A stretch of DNA of 38,895 nucleotides, from positions 1 to 38,895 of the forward strand of contig DYMN01000024.1 of the NCBI GenBank assembly GCA_020740485.1, read 5' to 3'. Below the pieces are notes generated by a model that saw only the letters and a program-made list of their open reading frames with translations, searched no databases and was not told where the DNA came from. The translations under genes were made by a program, and so were the position numbers. The stretch comes from Polaribacter sp. GTDB lineage: Bacteria > Bacteroidota > Bacteroidia > Flavobacteriales > Flavobacteriaceae. Below, piece by piece: positions 35,289 through 38,895 of this stretch; position 1 is the stretch's first letter, and each line of letters starts with the position of its first letter.

Positions 35289-35870
35289 TCACACTTTATA
35301 AAAATGCATCTCATCTACATATTGCCACACTTTTTCCGGCAACATAGGGCGAATGTTTTTCCCCGCTTTAATATCATTTCTGATAGCAGTTGCTGACAAT
35401 TCTATGATAGGCGCCTTAACTAAATGCACATTTTTATGTGTATCAAATTCTGATTTTTGTTGAGTTTCCGTTATGCGCGGATACACATACAACGAATAAT
35501 TTTCCAAAATAAATTCGTAATTTTTCCACTTGCGAAAACTTTGAAGATTGTCGTTTCCCATGAGTAATGAAAAATGATGTTGTGGGAATTTTTCGCTCAA
35601 ATAAGCCAAAGTATGTACGGTATAGTTAGGTTGTGGCAATTTAAATTCGATGTCCGAAACTTCCAATTTCGAATAATTTTCCACCGCCAATCGCACCATG
35701 TGCAAACGTTGATGATCTTCAAGCAGGGTTTTTTTGTCCTTCAATGGATTGTGTGGCGAAACCACAAACCAGATTTTATCCAAATCGGAATGCTCTACCA
35801 AATAATTGGCAATGATGACATGCCCGATGTGTATCGGATTAAAACTTCCAAAAAAAAGACCAATTTTCAT
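35289..35870 (-). CDS. nadD: nicotinate-nucleotide adenylyltransferase
   Basis: NadD adenylates nicotinate mononucleotide to deamido-NAD+ in NAD synthesis. The 193-aa length is usual. The nucleotidyltransferase motif GSFNPIHIGH lies at the N-terminus, followed by WFVVSPHNPLKD, LMGNDNLQSFRKWKNYE and the C-terminal ATP motif ELSATAIRNDIKAGKNIRPMLP. It belongs to the same-strand run yicC-gmk-nadD, but 250 bp of tandem hairpins lie between gmk and nadD. Confidence 0.95.
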   Translation of the reverse strand: MKIGLFFGSFNPIHIGHVIIANYLVEHSDLDKIWFVVSPHNPLKDKKTLLEDHQRLHMVRLAVENYSKLEVSDIEFKLPQPNYTVHTLAYLSEKFPQHHFSLLMGNDNLQSFRKWKNYEFILENYSLYVYPRITETQQKSEFDTHKNVHLVKAPIIELSATAIRNDIKAGKNIRPMLPEKVWQYVDEMHFYKV

Positions 35871-35886
35871 AAATTTTAATTTTCAT

Positions 35887-35908
35887 AATCCCGATAATTT
35901 TCGGGATT
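35887..35908. repeat. short inverted repeat upstream of nadD
   Basis: AATCCCGA (35887-35894) and TCGGGATT (35901-35908) form a perfect 8-bp stem around TAATTT. It is related in sequence to the ATCCCGATAGCTATCGGGAT palindrome at 38755. Confidence 0.55.
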
Positions 35909-35938
35909 AAATTCCAAAAATATAAAATTTTCCCGTAC

Positions 35939-36148
35939 AGACGCACGGACGTGCGTCTCTTTATTAATGATAGACGCACGGACGTGCGTCTCTTTAATAT
36001 TACAGACGCATTTCCGTGCGTCTCTTTTTTATTACAGACGCATTTCCGTGCGTCTTTATTGATTACAGACGCATTTCCGTGCGTCTTTATTGATTAGAGA
36101 CGCATTTCCGTGCGTCTTTATTGATTAGAGACGCACGTCCGTGCGTCT
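35939..36148. repeat. tandem array of seven 20-bp hairpin units, 31-33 bp period
   Basis: Units begin at 35939, 35972, 36004, 36036, 36067, 36098 and 36129. Each has the outer arms AGACGCA/TGCGTCT. Units 1 and 2 are AGACGCACGGACGTGCGTCT, and unit 7 is its exact reverse complement. Units 3-6 are AGACGCATTTCCGTGCGTCT, two substitutions from unit 7. Spacers are 11-13 bp, AT-rich and nearly identical in the later units (TTATTGATTA). The even period indicates growth by duplication. The array fills the nadD-gmk gap and enters the gmk coding end. It could fold into a string of transcript hairpins. Confidence 0.95.
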
Positions 36149-36715
36149 CTTCAGAAAACGATTTACAATTTGGGAAACTTCTTCTTTCGCTTTTTCAAAA
36201 TCGTCATTGACTACTACCACATCAAATTCCGATTCAAATTTCAATTCGTTGTGGGCTTTTGCCAATCGTTCTTGGATTTTTTCTTCTGTTTCGGTTTTGC
36301 GGTTGCGCAAACGTGCTTCCAACACTTCAATTGATGGCGGTTTTACAAAAATTGCCAATGCGTTTTCGTTATATAAATTCTTGATATTCAATCCTCCTTT
36401 AACATCAATATCAAAAATAACATTATTTCCTTTTTCTAATATTCTTTCGACTTCTTTTTTATAGGTTCCATAAAAATTTCCTTTATACACTTCTTCATAT
36501 TCAGCAAAGGCATTTTCAAAAATATGTTTTTCAAATGTCTTATTATCAATAAAATAATAATCTTTTCCATCTACTTCATGCGCTCTTTTAGGGCGTGAAG
36601 TTGCCGAAACAGAAAACTCTAATTTCAGTTCCGGCTGTGTTAACAGATGATGAACCAAACTGGTTTTTCCTGCTCCAGATGGGGCTGAAAAGATGATAAG
36701 TTTTCCTTTGTCCAT
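36125..36715 (-). CDS. gmk: guanylate kinase with repeat-encoded C-terminus
   Basis: Guanylate kinase phosphorylates GMP to GDP. The 196-aa protein has the P-loop FSAPSGAGKTS (Lys17), the GMP-binding SATSRPKRAHEVDGKDYYFI and YGTYKKEVERILEKGNNVIFDIDVKGG, and the lid RKTETEEKIQERL. The conserved fold ends near VSQIVNRFLK. The last residues, RRTDVRL, are encoded by unit 7 of the hairpin array (36128-36148) and the stop lies in the following spacer. The start ATG overlaps the yicC stop (TAATG), so the two genes are translationally coupled. Confidence 0.96.
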   Translation of the reverse strand: MDKGKLIIFSAPSGAGKTSLVHHLLTQPELKLEFSVSATSRPKRAHEVDGKDYYFIDNKTFEKHIFENAFAEYEEVYKGNFYGTYKKEVERILEKGNNVIFDIDVKGGLNIKNLYNENALAIFVKPPSIEVLEARLRNRKTETEEKIQERLAKAHNELKFESEFDVVVVNDDFEKAKEEVSQIVNRFLKRRTDVRL

Positions 36716-37572
36716 TATAACACATTAAGTGATTGTTCTTTGATTTTTTCTAATTCGTCTTTCATGTGAATCACTAATTTTTGCATCGGGGCATGATTGG
36801 CTTTGCTCCCAATCGTATTGATTTCGCGACCCATTTCTTGTGAAATGAAACCCATTTTACGTCCATTGGATTCAGGATGATTCAAATCTTGTATAAAATA
36901 TTCTAAATGATTTTTTAAACGAACTATTTCCTCGGTGATGTCTAATTTTTCCAAATAGTAAATCAACTCCTGTTCAAATCTATTTTCATCTACTGTGGCT
37001 TCAAGTTCAACAACTGCTTTTCTCAATTTGACTTTCATATCTGCCTTACGTGAAGCATCTAATTCTACTATTTCATTCAGCGCATTGGAAATATTTTCAA
37101 TACGTAATTCAATGTCTTTTTTTAATGCAGCTCCTTCCGATTGTCTGTAAGTTTGAATATTCTTTATGGCTACATCTATTGTTTGAATAATAATTTGCCA
37201 TTCGTCAGCATCAATTTCCTCTTTGGCTGTACTAACCGATTCAGGCAGACGCATGGCTATTTCTAACAAATGTTCTTGATGATTGGTACTTATTTCTTTC
37301 AATTCTTCCATATATTTTAAAACCATTGACTTATTGATTCTAATGGAATCATCCGCTCCGGTATTCTCAATATACAATCCAAAATCTACTTTTCCCCGCA
37401 CCAACTTTTCAGACAACAATTTTCTGATTTCCAATTCCTTTTCACGATAATTGGATGGAATACGCACATTGATTTCTATACCTTTACTGTTTAAGGATTT
37501 TATTTCAATAGTAATTTTTTTGGTTTCAGCTTGGTATACAGATTTACCAAATCCTGTCATAGATGCTATCAT
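36715..37572 (-). CDS. YicC/YloC-family endoribonuclease
   Basis: A 285-aa cytoplasmic protein of the YicC family, whose E. coli member is reported to cleave RNA and affect small-RNA decay. The family start IASMTGFGK is followed by KSLNSKGIEINVRIP and a helical middle part. The C-terminal half has EQELIYYLEKLDITEEIVRLKNHLEYF and GRKMGFISQEMGREINTIGSKANH, the strongest family signature. The stop overlaps the gmk start, and the yicC-gmk order is common in bacteria. A TAnnTTTG box lies 25 bp upstream of the start. Confidence 0.95.
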   Translation of the reverse strand: MIASMTGFGKSVYQAETKKITIEIKSLNSKGIEINVRIPSNYREKELEIRKLLSEKLVRGKVDFGLYIENTGADDSIRINKSMVLKYMEELKEISTNHQEHLLEIAMRLPESVSTAKEEIDADEWQIIIQTIDVAIKNIQTYRQSEGAALKKDIELRIENISNALNEIVELDASRKADMKVKLRKAVVELEATVDENRFEQELIYYLEKLDITEEIVRLKNHLEYFIQDLNHPESNGRKMGFISQEMGREINTIGSKANHAPMQKLVIHMKDELEKIKEQSLNVL

Positions 37573-37597
37573 GTAAAAATTTTAAATTTTGAGAATA

Positions 37598-37605
37598 CAA
37601 AGTTA
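37598..37605 (-). promoter_or_regulatory. -7 box of the yicC-gmk operon
   Basis: On the minus strand TAACTTTG (37605 to 37598) fits TAnnTTTG and lies 25 bp before the yicC start. The upstream TTG is not clear. Confidence 0.35.
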
Positions 37606-37708
37606 ATGAAAAATTTATAAGTTGATAAAACCATAATTAATCATAACAAATGGCAGATTCAACTTTTAATCAATTGATAATATAAAATAGAGTTATAGTA
37701 AAACACCA

Positions 37709-38599
37709 TCATACTTGAGCCTTTCTAAAACTTACCAAGTAAATTCCGGTAAAAATAAAGAGCGATGCTATAATTTTAATCCAATTTAAACCATCACTCC
37801 CAACCATTATGGCGTAAATGGTAGCGACTAAAGGTTGTAAATAGATAAAAACACTGAGTGTTGTGGGTTTTAAACGTCTTAAAGCCAGTATATTAAATAA
37901 ATAAGTTATAAAAGTAGTAAATACAACTACAAATCCGATTTTTAAAAAAGCTATAGTAGGTAATACTTCCCAATTCACTTCCATAACTTGTTGGATACCA
38001 AAAGGGAATACCCAAAATAATCCGAACAAATACATCCATTTTGCAAAGTGAATCGGATGGTATTTATGCAAAAGCCCTTTGGCAATAATGAGATATAAAC
38101 TATAGGATGCCGCATTGACAAAAACTAAAAAATTGCCAAATTTGATGTTAGGGGCATTTACCTGTGCGTGTTTTCCTAATACAATAAGTAGTGACGCACC
38201 TACCAAACCCAACACAACTCCGGTTATTTTTCGCTTATTCATCGCTTCTTTCAATATCATATAAGAAAAAAGCATCACCAAGATCGGTGAAGTAATCATC
38301 ATCACTGCTCCATTGATTGGCGTTGTCAAACTCAAGCCTTTAAAAAAAGTAAGCATGTTCAATCCTACGCCAAAAATGGATGCTAATATAATTTTTTTAA
38401 AATCGATTAGTTCAATTTTTTCATAAGGAATAGTGAAACTCACAGCCCAAAACAACAGCAAAGCCCCTGAAACCCGTAGTAAAATAAATCCGTAGGGTTT
38501 GATGTAAAGGGGCATTACATCTTTAGAAATAGTAAAAGAAATACCGTAAATAAAAGCAGCAAAGAAAGCTAAAACAAAGGCTAAATTTCTATTTTGCAC
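37709..38599 (-). CDS. EamA/DMT-family permease
   Basis: A 296-aa integral membrane protein of the drug/metabolite transporter superfamily with two EamA repeats and about ten membrane segments. The first repeat begins FVLAFFAAFIYGISFTISKDVMPLYIKPYGFILLR, and the second FGNFLVFVNAASYSLYLIIAKGLLHKYHP. The conserved end-of-repeat segments ITSPILVMLFSYMILKEAMNKRKITGVVLGLVGASLLI and YLQPLVATIYAIMVGSDGLNWIKIIASLFIFTGIYLV are visible. The transported compound cannot be predicted. It is separated from yicC by 136 bp and faces the tRNA-Leu promoter divergently. Confidence 0.9.
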   Translation of the reverse strand: MQNRNLAFVLAFFAAFIYGISFTISKDVMPLYIKPYGFILLRVSGALLLFWAVSFTIPYEKIELIDFKKIILASIFGVGLNMLTFFKGLSLTTPINGAVMMITSPILVMLFSYMILKEAMNKRKITGVVLGLVGASLLIVLGKHAQVNAPNIKFGNFLVFVNAASYSLYLIIAKGLLHKYHPIHFAKWMYLFGLFWVFPFGIQQVMEVNWEVLPTIAFLKIGFVVVFTTFITYLFNILALRRLKPTTLSVFIYLQPLVATIYAIMVGSDGLNWIKIIASLFIFTGIYLVSFRKAQV

Positions 38600-38660
38600 A
38601 AAATCTAAATTAAGTGGTGCAAATAAACGATATTTACTTAAAAAGACAGCAAAAATTGTT

Positions 38661-38688
38661 TTGAAATTAAAAAAACTTATTACCTTTG
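38661..38688 (+). promoter_or_regulatory. promoter driving tRNA-Leu
   Basis: TTG (38661-38663), a 17-bp spacer and TACCTTTG (38681-38688) match the Bacteroidota promoter pattern. The only gene downstream in the window is the tRNA at 38810, implying a precursor leader of about 115 nt that contains the palindrome at 38755. Confidence 0.6.
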
Positions 38689-38754
38689 CAGTCCTAAAAA
38701 GAAACAGTAATCGAATTAACGATTTTTGTAGATAAATTGTTAGAAAGCGTGTTG

Positions 38755-38774
38755 ATCCCGATAGCTATCGGGAT
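38755..38774. repeat. perfect 20-bp palindrome in the tRNA leader
   Basis: ATCCCGATAGCTATCGGGAT is its own reverse complement. Its core CCGATAGCTATCGG also occurs in the 18-bp palindrome at 35234-35251, so it belongs to an intergenic palindrome family. Confidence 0.85.
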
Positions 38775-38809
38775 GGTAGAAACGTCAGAATGAAAAGAAA
38801 AGTTATCAA

Positions 38810-38891
38810 GCGGGCGTGGTGAAATTGGTAGACACGTCAGACTTAGGATCTGATGCCGTGAGGTGTGGGGGTTCGAGTCCCTTCGCCCGCA
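38810..38891 (+). tRNA. trnL: tRNA-Leu (anticodon UAG)
   Basis: An 82-nt class II tRNA. The acceptor arms GCGGGCG (38810-38816) and CGCCCGC (38884-38890) pair perfectly, with discriminator A at 38891. The anticodon stem TCAGA/TCTGA closes the loop CTTAGGA, giving anticodon UAG (reads CUN, chiefly CUA). A variable arm (TGCCGTGAGGTGT) and the T-arm GGGGGTTCGAGTCCC follow. The CCA end is not encoded (the next bases are CAAA), so it must be added after transcription. It has its own promoter; the window ends four bases later, so a following tRNA cannot be excluded. Confidence 0.96.
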
Positions 38892-38895
38892 CAAA

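Noticed and set aside
35939..36148. Regular repeats resembling a CRISPR array
   Set aside because: The repeats are fully palindromic, the spacers are only 11-13 bp and nearly identical to each other, and no cas gene is nearby.
38694..38894. Minus-strand frame beginning MCGRRDSNPHTSRH
   Set aside because: It is the antisense of the tRNA-Leu gene; this is a well-known false protein produced by reading across tRNA genes.

Overview
The window looks like a chromosomal segment of an AT-rich member of the Bacteroidota, most likely the Flavobacteriia. The signs are promoter boxes of the TAnnTTTG type with an upstream TTG, few recognisable Shine-Dalgarno sites, and family content typical of that class: a PD40/OmpA envelope protein, a CarboxypepD_reg-like protein, a DUF1800/DUF1501 pair, a LuxC-like acyl-CoA reductase and a YugP-type metallopeptidase. 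No phage, insertion sequence, rRNA or CRISPR array was found. The organism is inferred from these signs only; no database search was run.

Layout. 1-544 is gene-poor and holds a strong outward promoter. 545-9913 is mostly housekeeping: recG, lpdA, aconitase, a small DUF4160/DUF2442 pair (the first gene frameshifted) sitting between two near-identical terminators, an acyl-CoA reductase and ychF. A small NTF2-like protein resembling iota-class carbonic anhydrases follows. 10965-15361 is the most distinctive metabolic block: iorA, iorB and an ADP-forming acyl-CoA synthetase, together a 2-oxoacid to acyl-CoA to acid + ATP module. 15476-18367 (minus strand) carries a CarboxypepD_reg-like protein, transaldolase/fructose-6-phosphate aldolase and a 2-oxoacid dehydrogenase E2. 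18557-27417 is envelope and transport: 5'-nucleotidase lipoprotein, PD40-OmpA protein, asparaginase, metallopeptidase, porin, MscS channel and NhaA. 27624-34961 holds a dicluster ferredoxin, a CoA-transferase, map plus a methyltransferase, DUF1800/DUF1501 and an AIM24-like protein. 35289-38599 (minus strand) has nadD, a seven-unit hairpin repeat array, gmk, yicC and a DMT permease; tRNA-Leu(UAG) closes the window.

How the genes connect. lpdA could be the E3 subunit for the E2 encoded 13 kb away. The ferredoxin at 27624 is a candidate electron acceptor for IorAB, whose alpha subunit lacks the usual C-terminal ferredoxin domain. The ADP-forming synthetase and the CoA-transferase at 28078 both handle CoA thioesters that could link to the LuxC-like reductase and aconitase/TCA metabolism. 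These links are inferred from family function.

The least ordinary sequence is mostly non-coding: the 31-33 bp periodic hairpin array at 35939-36148, whose last unit supplies the C-terminus of guanylate kinase; a hairpin flanked by 9-bp direct repeats at 20301-20341; duplicated terminators around the DUF4160/DUF2442 pair; perfect CCGATAGCTATCGG-type palindromes; and a terminator that ends three bases before the porin start codon. I did not find a clearly new multi-gene system. The ior-acd module, the repeat array fused to gmk and the iota-CA-like gene deserve the first look.
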